Shown here: positions 37,159-45,567 of the stretch, piece by piece
Layout of the letters: each line of letters starts with the position of its first letter
Numbering within the stretch: position 1 is the stretch's first letter
NCBI GenBank assembly: GCA_900320465.1
Contig: ONSQ01000003.1
Location: 1-63,665 of the forward strand
DNA length: 63,665 nucleotides
Source of the DNA: an uncultured Eubacteriales bacterium
GTDB lineage: Bacteria > Bacillota > Clostridia > Oscillospirales > Oscillospiraceae
Reading direction: 5' to 3'
Program-made: the position numbers and the translations under genes
The notes under the pieces: generated by a model
Databases searched by the model: none
What the model was told of the DNA's origin: nothing
The model's input: only the letters and a program-made list of their open reading frames with translations

Positions 37159-37715
37159 AGCACACGCTCAAGCTGCAATATAACGCGCCGGTGGTGCTGA
37201 CCTTCGCGCTGTTGAGCTTTGCGGCGCTTCTGCTGGGCAAGCTGACCGGCGGCGCCACCACGCTGCGCTTTTTCAGCGTGTACCGCTCCTCACTGGCAAA
37301 TCTGCTGACCTATCCGCGCTTTTTCCTGCACGTGCTGGGCCACAGCAGCTATGCCCACTACATCGGCAACATGATGCTGATCCTGGTGGTCGGCCCGCCG
37401 CTGGAGGAAAAATACGGCAGCCGCAGCCTGCTGTGGGCCATCGCCATCACTGCGCTGGTTTCGGGGCTGATCCAGTGGCTGTTCTTTCCGCACACGGCGC
37501 TGCTGGGCGCCTCGGGCATCGTGTTTATGATGATCGTGATGTCGTCGCTGGCGGGTATGAAGGACGGCTGCGTCCCCATTACGCTGCTGCTGGTGCTGGT
37601 GCTGTATGTGGGCAAGGAGGTCGTGGACGGCGTGGTCCTGGCCGACAATGTTTCGCAGCTGACCCACGTGGTGGGCGGTATCTGCGGCGCGGTGCTGGGG
37701 ATGAATATGCGATGA
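37155..37715 (+). CDS. Rhomboid-family intramembrane serine protease
   Basis: Six-helix intramembrane protease of 186 residues. Catalytic serine S120 in LLGASGIVF (the GxSG motif), catalytic histidine H171 in [11 protein letters not shown], and the oxyanion-side HxxxN motif (H68, N72 in AHYIGNM). Length is close to a minimal rhomboid without extra domains. Overlaps the macrodomain gene by 4 bp and DUF523 by 4 bp. Substrates are unknown; the link to ClpE suggests membrane-protein quality control, which is inference. Confidence 0.9.
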   Translation: MKHTLKLQYNAPVVLTFALLSFAALLLGKLTGGATTLRFFSVYRSSLANLLTYPRFFLHVLGHSSYAHYIGNMMLILVVGPPLEEKYGSRSLLWAIAITALVSGLIQWLFFPHTALLGASGIVFMMIVMSSLAGMKDGCVPITLLLVLVLYVGKEVVDGVVLADNVSQLTHVVGGICGAVLGMNMR

Positions 37716-38155
37716 AAAAGCCGCTTCTGATCAGCGCCTGTCTGCTGGGCGCGCCCTGCAAGTATTCCGGCGGCAGCAACGTCCTGGACGCGGATACGCT
37801 CTCCGCCCTGCGCGAGCGCTATCGGCTCGTGCCCGTCTGCCCGGAGGTGGCGGGCGGTCTGAGCGTCCCCCGCGAACCGAGCGAACGGACTGGGGAGCGC
37901 GTCGTCTCCCGCAGCGGCCGTGACGTGACGGAGGCTTATCGCCGCGGGGCGGCGGTCGCCCTGGCACTGTGCAAGCGCTTTTCCTGCGATGCCGCGCTCC
38001 TGAAGGAACGCAGCCCCTCCTGCGGCAGCGGCCGGATCTATGACGGCAGCTTCAACGGCACGCTTGTCAACGGCGATGGCGTGGCGGCAGCGCTTTTACA
38101 GAATAGCGGCGTCCGTGTCGTCGGCGAGAGCGGGACGGACGAGCTTCTGAAATAA
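37712..38155 (+). CDS. DUF523 family protein
   Basis: Conserved protein of unknown function, 147 residues. The DUF523 pattern is clear: ISACLLGAPCKYSGGSN at the start, VPVCPEVAGGLSVPREPSE, and LLKERSPSCGSGRIYDGSFNG near residue 100, with conserved cysteines in each (about C10, C16, C43, C104). The cysteines hint at metal or Fe-S binding. The ATG overlaps the rhomboid stop. Last gene of the clpE operon, followed by a terminator. Confidence 0.9.
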   Translation: MKKPLLISACLLGAPCKYSGGSNVLDADTLSALRERYRLVPVCPEVAGGLSVPREPSERTGERVVSRSGRDVTEAYRRGAAVALALCKRFSCDAALLKERSPSCGSGRIYDGSFNGTLVNGDGVAAALLQNSGVRVVGESGTDELLK

Positions 38156-38165
38156 AGAAACAGGA

Positions 38166-38197
38166 AAAATCCCGGGTCGGAAGACCCGGGATTTTCA
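38166..38197 (+). terminator. Terminator of the clpE-macrodomain-rhomboid-DUF523 operon
   Basis: A perfect 13-bp stem AAAATCCCGGGTC / GACCCGGGATTTT with loop GGAA. Confidence 0.9.
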
Positions 38198-38235
38198 GAT
38201 ATGGCAGCGCTTTTGCGGTGCGTTATGCCAAATGT

Positions 38236-38272
38236 GATAAGGGGGTTATCGAAATGGTATATCCCCCTTATC
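38236..38272. repeat. Inverted repeat at the 3' end of the secreted-protein gene
   Basis: Perfect 10-bp arms GATAAGGGGG (38236-38245) and CCCCCTTATC (38263-38272), the second covering the stop codon of the minus-strand gene. A weak terminator or mRNA-end hairpin; no good T run. Confidence 0.5.
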
Positions 38273-38816
38273 CCTGCACCGGAAGACCGTCGCGGTCAAA
38301 GTACAGGGCGTTGACAGCGCCGGATACCGCCAGCGCCATATCCGTCGGACTCATGGCGCGGCCGCTGCGGCTGTATACCGGCGTGATCTCCACGGCGGGA
38401 GAAAAGCGGGCGCGGGCGGCGCCCTCCGGCATGAGCGCGTAGAGCATGGCCCGCAGCCGCTCCTCCAGCTTGTCCCGGTCCGCCACCACGCCAAGACTGC
38501 GGCCATCGGCGCTGACAGCGTACAGGGGCGAGACGCCCGGCGTCCGGTCAAGGATCAGCGCACTCAGGCGCCGACTGTCTCCCCGCGGCGCCTGCAGCGA
38601 AAGCACCAGACGCTCGCGTATGCCGGGGAGCCTTGCGTTGTGGGGGCAGATCTCCTCGGCGGTCTCGTGGGCGGCGTGCTTTGCGCGCAGCAGCGACGAG
38701 AGGGAATAGAGCTCGCTGTCCCACACGCCGCCGATGCATACCCGGCAGCACAGATGCAGATTGGCGCACAGCAGAAGCAGCAGCGCCAGGGGCAGGAGCA
38801 GAGCTTGTCTGTTCAT
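38268..38816 (-). CDS. Exported hypothetical protein
   Basis: Hypothetical protein of 182 residues with an N-terminal hydrophobic segment (about 4-22, LLLPLALLLLLCANLHLCC) that may be a signal peptide or anchor. The middle part YAVSADGRSLGVVADRDKLEERLRAML and EITPVYSRSGRAMSPTDMALAVSG resemble the repeat unit that precedes LysM or M23 domains in Clostridial wall proteins, yet the chain ends where such a domain would begin. It could be a truncated relative or a small regulator of wall enzymes. The ATG has GAGGTGATGAAAC upstream. Function unknown. Confidence 0.65.
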   Translation of the reverse strand: MNRQALLLPLALLLLLCANLHLCCRVCIGGVWDSELYSLSSLLRAKHAAHETAEEICPHNARLPGIRERLVLSLQAPRGDSRRLSALILDRTPGVSPLYAVSADGRSLGVVADRDKLEERLRAMLYALMPEGAARARFSPAVEITPVYSRSGRAMSPTDMALAVSGAVNALYFDRDGLPVQG

Positions 38817-38836
38817 GTTTCATCACCTCAACGGTT

Positions 38837-38865
38837 AACATAATCTTTCTTTCGCGCGTCGTCAA
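38837..38865 (-). promoter_or_regulatory. Promoter of the exported hypothetical protein
   Basis: On the minus strand TTGACG (38860-38865) and TATGTT (38837-38842) are 17 bp apart, 20 bp before the start codon. Confidence 0.5.
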
Positions 38866-38892
38866 GGGCTTCGACAAAAGCTCTCAGAATGA

Positions 38893-39495
38893 TCAGGAAA
38901 GCGCTGCGACCTCGGTGGCAGACACCTCAAAGGCGACGCGCTCTTCCGTGCCGCTGTCGGTCTGCTTCAGATAGGGACGGCTCTGGACCCGGCCGCTGAG
39001 ACGCACACGCCGGCCAACGTCCCAGCGCTCGGCTGTGCGGGCGGTATGGCCCCAGCAGATGCAGGGCAGGTAATCCGAACGGCCGTAGCGCCGGTTTACC
39101 GCCAGCAGCAGATCGCAGATCTCCCTGCCCATGGGCGTGACGCGCAGATTCGGCTTGCGGCACAGCGTCCCGCGCAGTACCACCAGATTTTCGTCCTCGC
39201 CCTCGCCGTTCATCAGCTCGTGGGCGAAGACCGAGATCACCAGCCGCGGCCACTCGCCGCTGCGGCTGTTGAAGCTGCGCAGCTCGCCCTCCAGACGCAG
39301 CGGCCGGTGAGGAACGAGCGCGTCCAGCATGCTCTCACGGATGGTCACATTCAGCGTGTCCGACGCCCCGGAAAGCCGCAGGACCTCCAGCGGCAGCGTG
39401 TAAAAGCGCTGCGAGCGCGCGGCGTGGGAATAGCGCGGCTCACCCGCCGCCCGACCCTCCAGCAGCACAAAGTTGTCCCGTTCCTGATGATCCAT
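38893..39495 (-). CDS. Single-stranded DNA-binding-like protein with two OB folds
   Basis: Protein of 200 residues related to SSB. The C-terminal half (about 100-195) reads as an SSB OB fold: NLVVLRGTLCRKPNLRVTPMGREICDLLLAVNRRYGRSDYLPCICWGHTARTAERWDVGRRVRLSGRVQSRPYLK. The N-terminal half (NFVLLEGRAAGEPRYSH...PLRLEGELRSFNSRSG) looks like a second, diverged OB fold. It lacks the acidic DDDIPF tail by which replicative SSB recruits partners, so it is probably an accessory protein in DNA repair, uptake or a regulatory role. The neighbours (deoC, exported protein) do not fix the job. Confidence 0.75.
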   Translation of the reverse strand: MDHQERDNFVLLEGRAAGEPRYSHAARSQRFYTLPLEVLRLSGASDTLNVTIRESMLDALVPHRPLRLEGELRSFNSRSGEWPRLVISVFAHELMNGEGEDENLVVLRGTLCRKPNLRVTPMGREICDLLLAVNRRYGRSDYLPCICWGHTARTAERWDVGRRVRLSGRVQSRPYLKQTDSGTEERVAFEVSATEVAALS

Positions 39496-39550
39496 ATGTC
39501 CTCCGCCCTTCGTTTCACAGATGGTAGTTCAATCTATTCCCGTTAGAGCC

Positions 39551-39579
39551 TTGAATATGCCGCCCGCTTGGGATATAAT
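39551..39579 (+). promoter_or_regulatory. Promoter of deoC
   Basis: TTGAAT (39551-39556) and TATAAT (39574-39579) are 17 bp apart, 33 bp before the ATG. Confidence 0.75.
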
Positions 39580-39611
39580 ACGGACATAAACCGACGAAGG
39601 AGCTAAAAAAG

Positions 39612-40274
39612 ATGGAACTGAAAGATATTCTGGAAAAATGCGACCATACCCTGCTGCGGGTGGACTGCACCGGCGATGAGATCCGCCAGCTCTGCGATCA
39701 GGCGATGAAATACAACTGCGCCAGCGTGTGCATCCCGCCCTGCCATGTGGCGGGCGCCAAGCGCTATGTGGGCGACAGGCTGACGATCTGCACGGTCATC
39801 GGCTTCCCCAACGGCTATATGACCACCGCCGCCAAGGCCTTTGAGGCGGCCGACGCCGTGCGCAACGGCGCCGATGAGATCGACATGGTCATCAACCTGT
39901 CCATGGTCAAGGACAAGGCCTGGAACGAGGTGGCGAAGGATATCGCCGCCGTGCGCAGCGCCACCGCGGGCAAGCTGCTGAAGGTCATCATCGAGTGCTG
40001 CCTGCTCACCGAGGAGGAAAAGATCCAGCTCTGCCGCATCGTCTCGGACAGCGGCGCGGAGTATATCAAGACCTCCACGGGCTTTTCCACCGGCGGCGCG
40101 ACCCGCGAGGACGTTGCGCTGATGCGCGCCAACTGCCCCGAGCGCGTCAAGGTCAAGGCCGCGGGCGGTATATCCAGCCTGCAGGACGCGGAGGACTTCA
40201 TCAATCTGGGCGCCGAACGGCTGGGCACCAGCCGGATCGTCAAGCTGGCCATCGCCCAGGAGCAGCAGAACTGA
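39612..40274 (+). CDS. deoC: Deoxyribose-phosphate aldolase
   Basis: Class I aldolase of 220 residues that splits 2-deoxyribose-5-phosphate into glyceraldehyde-3-phosphate and acetaldehyde, letting the cell use deoxynucleosides. Schiff-base lysine K153 in EYIKTSTGFSTGGAT, proton-relay lysine K182 in VKVKAAGGIS, and D91 in DEIDMVIN are present. Acetaldehyde made here could be handled by an alcohol dehydrogenase, but fucO is far away. Monocistronic, with promoter and terminator. Confidence 0.96.
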   Translation: MELKDILEKCDHTLLRVDCTGDEIRQLCDQAMKYNCASVCIPPCHVAGAKRYVGDRLTICTVIGFPNGYMTTAAKAFEAADAVRNGADEIDMVINLSMVKDKAWNEVAKDIAAVRSATAGKLLKVIIECCLLTEEEKIQLCRIVSDSGAEYIKTSTGFSTGGATREDVALMRANCPERVKVKAAGGISSLQDAEDFINLGAERLGTSRIVKLAIAQEQQN

Positions 40275-40282
40275 ACACAGAC

Positions 40283-40316
40283 GCGCGCGCGGCATGCCTG
40301 TCGCGCGCCATTTTTT
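40283..40316 (+). terminator. Terminator after deoC
   Basis: The outer stem GCGCGCG / CGCGCGC with inner GGC/GCC pairing is followed by CATTTTTT. Confidence 0.8.
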
Positions 40317-40346
40317 ACCATTTTTGAGAGGGAAGGAGGGCCTTTT

Positions 40347-41960
40347 ATGTATTTTTCCACATCGGCAAAGCGCAGCTTCCTGCTCTTTGCCGGAGCTTTT
40401 TTGTTCTGTGCCCTTCTTCGAAGTTTTCACTTTACCATGTGGCTGCAGTGCGTCGCCCAATTGTACTGCGGCTCCCTGCTGCTCGTCTGGGCCATGTCGG
40501 TGCAGAAGCGCGTCACAGACGGCCGCCTTCGCTCCCTGCTGCTGGGTGTGGCCGGGATGGAGCTGCTGTTCCTGCTGCTGCAGATCTGCAAGTATGACCT
40601 CTGTCTGGGACATGTCACCATCGGCCGTTATTGCTGGTATGGGTACTATGTCCCCATGATGGGCATGTCCGTTCTGTGCTGGCTGATCGCGCTGAGCATC
40701 CATCGGCCGAAGGACAAGCCCCTTGCACCGGCGGCCTTGCTGCCTGCGGCGCTGGGAGGGGCACTGGTGCTCCTGATCCTGACAAACGATCTCCATGGAC
40801 TGGCCTTTTCCTTCCCGGATAAGGATCTGAACCAGTATGAACGCCACAGCTTCGGAATCGGCTATGTGCTTTTCACCAGCTTCTGCGCCACGGCGATCGG
40901 AGCGGCTTTTTTTCTGACGCTCCGGAAAAGCCGCCGTGCCCTCGGGGCGGGGGAACGTATGATGCCCGCGCTGCCGATCCTGATCATGGCGGGACTGCTG
41001 GCCATGGATGTGCTTGGCACGCTGCCCCACTTGCGTAACACGTCGAGAATCTGGAACATCGGCGAGATCTTCGGCTTTGGTATGATCGGCTTTCTGGAGG
41101 CCTGCATCCAGGTGGGGCTGATCCCCGCAAACCGCGAATACGAACGCTTTTTCCGCACGATGGAGCTGCCGGCAGTCATTATGGACAGCAACGGAGAAGT
41201 GGCCGAGCGCTCTGCGGGCGTGCAAGGCCCACTGACGGAGAGCGAGGACATGAAGCTCCTGTCCCAGCCCATCGCGGGAGGCAGCGTGTGCATGGCCGTG
41301 GACGTGAGCGAGCTGAGAAAGCTCAACGAGCAGATCACGGCGGCAACCCGACAGATCAAGGCCAGAAACGAGTATCTGGCGGCGGAAAACCGCACAAAGC
41401 AGGAACGGACCGAGCTGGAGACCCGCAACGCCCTCTATGACCGGATCGTCGGTCTGACGTGGCCGCAGCTGGAAGAAATCGAAAATAAACTCGCCGCGCA
41501 GGACATTTCCGCGCACCTGGGTGAAATCGCCGTGCTCTGCGCCTATGTCAAGCGGCGCAGCAACATGGAGCTGCTCGCCGCCTCTGACAATCTGGGGACG
41601 GACGAGCTGATACTGGCGCTGCGGGAGAGCATGGAATATGTCTCGCTGTGCGGTGTCAGCACGGCCGTGCGTGCGAGCGGGAACGGGAGCTATGTCCCGG
41701 GGCTGCTCACAGCGGCCTATGAACAGGCTGAGCGGGTGATCGAGCAAAGCCTCGGCGGCGCAAAGTCCATAATGCTCTCGGTGCAGGCGGAGGAAGAGGC
41801 GCTGCAGCTCAGACTGCTGATCCACGGCAGCAAGCCCGGCCTCCCTGGGCCGGAGAGCGGGGTGGGGGACGGCTTTTCGTTCTCCCGGAGCGTCGAATGG
41901 GACGGCGAAGAGGGCGCGATCACGCTGCGCTTCGCCCCGAAAGGGGGTTCGGCGGCATGA
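40347..41960 (+). CDS. 7TM sensor protein with degenerate histidine-kinase-like half
   Basis: Membrane sensor of 537 residues. The N-terminal ~230 residues form about seven helices of the histidine-kinase 7TM sensor type, including GYYVPMMGMSVLCWLIALSIHR and TNDLHGLAFSF. A short PAS-like part (about 270-325) with VIMDSNGEVAERSAG follows, then a coiled coil (about 325-375) and a C-terminal region that resembles a kinase core but has no recognisable phospho-acceptor His box or ATP-binding N/G boxes. It is probably catalytically dead. Its stop overlaps the start of a complete histidine kinase, suggesting the two form a heteromer in which this one senses and the partner signals; that is inference. 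Confidence 0.75.
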   Translation: MYFSTSAKRSFLLFAGAFLFCALLRSFHFTMWLQCVAQLYCGSLLLVWAMSVQKRVTDGRLRSLLLGVAGMELLFLLLQICKYDLCLGHVTIGRYCWYGYYVPMMGMSVLCWLIALSIHRPKDKPLAPAALLPAALGGALVLLILTNDLHGLAFSFPDKDLNQYERHSFGIGYVLFTSFCATAIGAAFFLTLRKSRRALGAGERMMPALPILIMAGLLAMDVLGTLPHLRNTSRIWNIGEIFGFGMIGFLEACIQVGLIPANREYERFFRTMELPAVIMDSNGEVAERSAGVQGPLTESEDMKLLSQPIAGGSVCMAVDVSELRKLNEQITAATRQIKARNEYLAAENRTKQERTELETRNALYDRIVGLTWPQLEEIENKLAAQDISAHLGEIAVLCAYVKRRSNMELLAASDNLGTDELILALRESMEYVSLCGVSTAVRASGNGSYVPGLLTAAYEQAERVIEQSLGGAKSIMLSVQAEEEALQLRLLIHGSKPGLPGPESGVGDGFSFSRSVEWDGEEGAITLRFAPKGGSAA

Positions 41961-43264
41961 ACACCCCGACCATCGATCTGTTCTTCTTTTTCCTGGGACT
42001 GGGCTGGGTGCTGGTGTTTTATTTCTCGGTGGTACTGTTGGGCATGTCCGTCAGGCAGCGCCGGGGCTGGAGTGCTGTGCTCTCGGCCGCGGTGCTCGCG
42101 CTGAACTATGGCTGCGTGCAGTGCCTGCTGTGGCGCGCCCATGACGATTGGGGCAGACTGTCCAGCACCATTGCGTCCGGCTTCTGTTCGCTGCCGAAGC
42201 CGCTGCTGGCCTCACTCCTGCTGAGCCTGATACTGCTGGAGCTGCTCCTGTTCCGCCTTCAGCTGCGCTATGAGCATGGGCACTTGACGCCGCTTTCCAT
42301 CAAGGAGGCCGCGGACAGTCTGCGTGCCGGACTCTGCATCTTCCTGCCCAACGGCAAGATCCTGATGGCCAACCGGACTATGGAGGAGCTGTGCCGCGCC
42401 ATGACCGGCGAAGAGCTGATCAGCGGCACGGGCTTCGAAAGACACCTGTATGAGGGAACGCAGAGCCCCGGCTGCTGCAGGGAGCGGGTGGGGGATACCC
42501 TGCTGCTGCACCTGTCGGACGGCAGGACCTGGTCGGTGGAACGGCACGAGGAACCCTATGAGCGGACGCGGGCGATCCGGATCATCGCCGCCGACGTTAC
42601 CGAGGCATACCAGAAAACACGGGAGCTGCAGCATATGCAGCGCCAGGTGACTGCGCTCAACGAACACCTGTCTGCCTATAACCGGGCAATCGTGGACATG
42701 ACCACCCAGCAGGAAATCCTGAACGCGAAGGTCAAGATCCATGAGGAGCTGGGCGGTGTGCTGCTGTCCCTCAAATGCACGATGCAGAGCGGCACGTCGC
42801 CCGACGAGCTGGAGCAGCTGCGGCAGCGGCTGCGCCAGAACGTGGGATTTTTGCGCAGCGCCAAATCCTTTACCTCTGCCCGGGACGAGTACGAGCTGCT
42901 TCTCAAGACCGCCGCGGTGCTGGGCGTCTCGGTGCGCACAACGGGCACGCTGCCCAAAGACGGGGGCTTGCGGCATATCATCGTCACCGCCGTACACGAG
43001 TGCATCACCAACACGCTGCGCCATGCCCACGGAAACGAGCTGCGCGTCTGCTGCGACGAGATCGCCGGGCCGGACGGACCCCTGCTGCGCACGGTCCTGC
43101 GCAACAACGGCAGGCAGCCGGAGGGAGAGATCCGGGAAACAGGCGGACTGAAATCACTCCGCTACATGGTGGAGACCGCCGGGGGGACCATGACCGTCCG
43201 CTCCGTGCCGGACTTTTCCATTACCGTGGAGCTGCCAAAGGAGGAAAAGACATATGCCCTATAG
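41957..43264 (+). CDS. Sensor histidine kinase (HisKA_3-like/HATPase_c)
   Basis: Kinase of 435 residues. Three membrane helices (about 8-30, 38-60, 82-103) precede a PAS domain (about 115-215, LCIFLPNGKILMANRTMEEL) and a coiled coil. The likely phospho-accepting histidine is H262 in KIHEELGGVLLSLK, a diverged form of the NarX/DesK-type H box. The ATPase has the N box ECITNTLRHAHGNE (about 350) and a weak G box ETGGLKSLRYMVETAGGTM. The frame starts further upstream, but the ATG at 41957 overlaps the stop of the 7TM gene and fits the membrane topology. It overlaps the response regulator gene by 11 bp, which should be its partner. Confidence 0.85.
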   Translation: MNTPTIDLFFFFLGLGWVLVFYFSVVLLGMSVRQRRGWSAVLSAAVLALNYGCVQCLLWRAHDDWGRLSSTIASGFCSLPKPLLASLLLSLILLELLLFRLQLRYEHGHLTPLSIKEAADSLRAGLCIFLPNGKILMANRTMEELCRAMTGEELISGTGFERHLYEGTQSPGCCRERVGDTLLLHLSDGRTWSVERHEEPYERTRAIRIIAADVTEAYQKTRELQHMQRQVTALNEHLSAYNRAIVDMTTQQEILNAKVKIHEELGGVLLSLKCTMQSGTSPDELEQLRQRLRQNVGFLRSAKSFTSARDEYELLLKTAAVLGVSVRTTGTLPKDGGLRHIIVTAVHECITNTLRHAHGNELRVCCDEIAGPDGPLLRTVLRNNGRQPEGEIRETGGLKSLRYMVETAGGTMTVRSVPDFSITVELPKEEKTYAL

Positions 43265-43883
43265 AGTTCTGATCGTGGATGACCAGATCATCTCCCGACA
43301 GCTGTTTGAGAGTATCATTGCTTCCTCGCAGCGCTATACCCTCGTGGGCTCCATCGACAGCGCCAGCGTGGCCGACGTCTACTGCGCCGGCAACCGGGTG
43401 GATCTGATCCTGATGGACGTGGTGATGAGCGACGGCTCCAACGGGCTGGACGCCGCGGCGCGCATCAAAAGCTCCTATCCCGACATCCGTATCCTGATCG
43501 TGACCTCCATGCCCGACGCCGCTTTTCTGAAAAGGGCGCGGCAGATCGGGGCGGACTCCTTCTGGTATAAGGAGGTACAGGATCAGCCCATGCTGGCGGT
43601 TATGGACCGCACCATGGCCGGGGAGCATGTGTACCCGGACAGCCCGCCGGTGGTGCCGCTGGGCATGAGCCGCAACACCGATCTCACCGAGCGGGAGCTG
43701 GAGGTGCTGCGGCTCCTCTCCGAGGGGCTTACCGACCGGGAGATCGCCGAGAAGCTGAATCTGGGCCAGTCCACGGTCCGATATCACGTGAACAACCTGA
43801 TCAGCAAAACCGGCTTTTCCTCCCGCACGGAGCTGGCTGTCAGCGCCGTACGCAGCGGTATCACCGTCCCGAATATCGGCTGA
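43254..43883 (+). CDS. NarL/LuxR-family response regulator
   Basis: DNA-binding regulator of 209 residues. The receiver domain (1-120) has the acidic pocket D9-D10, the phospho-accepting D55 in LILMDVVM, and the conserved threonine in VTSMPD; the LuxR helix-turn-helix is at about 143-200 (LTERELEVLRLLSEGLTDREIAEKLNLGQSTVRYHVNNLISKTGF). RBS AAAGGAGG lies inside the kinase gene. Encoded with the kinase pair above. The TPR gene downstream has a palindrome in its promoter region and could be a target; that is untested. Confidence 0.94.
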   Translation: MPYRVLIVDDQIISRQLFESIIASSQRYTLVGSIDSASVADVYCAGNRVDLILMDVVMSDGSNGLDAAARIKSSYPDIRILIVTSMPDAAFLKRARQIGADSFWYKEVQDQPMLAVMDRTMAGEHVYPDSPPVVPLGMSRNTDLTERELEVLRLLSEGLTDREIAEKLNLGQSTVRYHVNNLISKTGFSSRTELAVSAVRSGITVPNIG

Positions 43884-43897
43884 TTAGGCCGCATCAT

Positions 43898-43950
43898 AAA
43901 CACCGCGCCCCGACACGAAGCCTTGCCCGTGCCGGGGCGCGGTGTTTTCA
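43898..43950 (+). terminator. Terminator of the two-component operon
   Basis: The long stem AAACACCGCGCCCCG / CGGGGCGCGGTGTTT has an extra CAC/GTG pair and is followed by TCA. Confidence 0.85.
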
Positions 43951-44060
43951 AATAGAAAACAATCTGTCAAAAGTAGTCATCAAAATCGGCAAAACTAACA
44001 TTTTTGTGGGGGCGAAGATGGCGAGAACATGGTAAAATCTGCACGAGAGTAGAATTAATA

Positions 44061-44079
44061 ATGGTATAACTATACCCAT
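44061..44079 (+). promoter_or_regulatory. Palindrome in the TPR-gene upstream region
   Basis: GGTATA-AC-TATACC (44063-44076) sits within ATGG...CCAT, about 42 bp before the start codon, in an AT-rich stretch that also holds TAAAAT near 44033. Likely operator and promoter region; the protein that binds is unknown. Confidence 0.5.
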
Positions 44080-44120
44080 TTTTACACTGTCAGGAAAGGA
44101 AGCGCCATTGCGCACAGGCC

Positions 44121-45470
44121 ATGGAGAAGCGGAACGAATCTTCAAAAAAACTATGGCAGCGCCTGATGGCGGCCTTTCTGGTCGTTGTCTTTATCCTGGG
44201 CATGGTGCTCACCATGCGCGCTCAGATCCGTTTTTCGGGGCTGAACTATGTGGGCCAGGTGGCTGAGTACGCTGCCCACCTGACCGAGGACAATACCGCC
44301 TACCTGTCCCGCGGCACGCTGGACAGGGCTTGGACGATCCTTCGCTCCACCGTGCGCCGCCCGCGCAGCTACGAGGACTATGATATGTACGCCTCGCTGG
44401 CCATCGCCCGGGAGGATTACGAGACCGCCGTTCCCTATATGCGCGGCTGTGTCGATACCTATGACGGCGGTGACAATAAGGAATTGGCGATGCTCAATCT
44501 GCGCCTGGCCAGCCTCTATGTGCTGCAGGAGGATTACACCGCCGGCGTCGAGGCGCTGGACCGTGCCATCGAGCTGGATGGCACCCTGGCCGCCGCCTGG
44601 TTTCTGCGGGCGGAGCTGCAGCTGACGCTGGGCGACGCCGCCGCGGCCGTGGAGGATCTGGGCGTGTACCGGACGCTGGAGAGCAGCGACGCGGTGATCC
44701 TCGCTTCGCTGGGCTCGCTGTATGAGACCACCGGCGATCTGGAGGCCGCGGTCGAGTGCTACTCCGCGGGGCTTGCCGATCAGCGCAGTTATTCGGTGGA
44801 CCTGCTCTGTGACCGGGCCCGCTGTCTTGTGCTGCTGGGTCGTCTGGACGAGGCCAGGCAGGATCTGGACAGCTATTTCGCCCGGGACGGCGAGGATCCG
44901 GACGGCGAGGCCGCTGCCATGCTGGCCGTGTGCCGGATGAACGATGAGGACTACGCCGGGGCCTATGAGATGTTCCACCGGGCCCTGCGCGACGGCTACG
45001 CCACACCGTATCTGCTTTACAGTCAGTCGGTGCTCTGTGCCTATCTCTGCGGCGATTACGCCGCTGCCATCCATGACGGGGAAAAGGCTATCGCCCTGGC
45101 CGAGGAAAACGGCGAGAACAGCGGCGAGCTGCACTTCTGGGTGGGGCTGGCCGGCCTGGTTTCCGGCGACTACGCTGCGGCCGACGTCCATTTGCAGCAG
45201 GCCTCCGACCTGCGCGCCGACCTGGCGGATCTGAGCTATTACCGGGGCGTCAGCGCGCTGGCCCAGGGGGAGATCGAGGCGGCCATCGCCTACTTCACCG
45301 ATTCGGCGGAGCGGGGAGAGAGCATTACACAGAGCCTTTACGACCGTGCGGTCTGCTATCTGGCTCTTGAAAACATCGAGGAAGCAGCAGCGGATCTGCG
45401 TACAGTGATCGAGCGCGGCGACGAGCAGGAGCTGAGCGCCAAGGCCGAGGAGCTGCTGGCAGGTTTTTGA
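44121..45470 (+). CDS. Membrane-anchored TPR-repeat protein
   Basis: Protein of 449 residues with one N-terminal membrane helix (about 15-33, MAAFLVVVFILGMVLT) and some eleven tetratricopeptide-like helical pairs over the rest; typical units are LRLASLYVLQEDYTAGVEALDRAIELDG and LASLGSLYETTGDLEAAVECYSAGLA. It is very acidic and Ala-rich. TPR arrays bind other proteins; anchored outside the membrane it might help export or assemble surface proteins. It is directly upstream (97 bp) of the giant secreted protein and may serve it, but that is inference. The start follows GGAAAGGAAGCG. Confidence 0.8.
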   Translation: MEKRNESSKKLWQRLMAAFLVVVFILGMVLTMRAQIRFSGLNYVGQVAEYAAHLTEDNTAYLSRGTLDRAWTILRSTVRRPRSYEDYDMYASLAIAREDYETAVPYMRGCVDTYDGGDNKELAMLNLRLASLYVLQEDYTAGVEALDRAIELDGTLAAAWFLRAELQLTLGDAAAAVEDLGVYRTLESSDAVILASLGSLYETTGDLEAAVECYSAGLADQRSYSVDLLCDRARCLVLLGRLDEARQDLDSYFARDGEDPDGEAAAMLAVCRMNDEDYAGAYEMFHRALRDGYATPYLLYSQSVLCAYLCGDYAAAIHDGEKAIALAEENGENSGELHFWVGLAGLVSGDYAAADVHLQQASDLRADLADLSYYRGVSALAQGEIEAAIAYFTDSAERGESITQSLYDRAVCYLALENIEEAAADLRTVIERGDEQELSAKAEELLAGF

Positions 45471-45567
45471 TTGGATACCGCAGGAGGGCTTTCCTTCCTT
45501 ATATAGTATTTGCATTCGTGTATAACCGATAGACTTCGCGCATCAGCGCGGCAGGGGAGAAGTCGAT

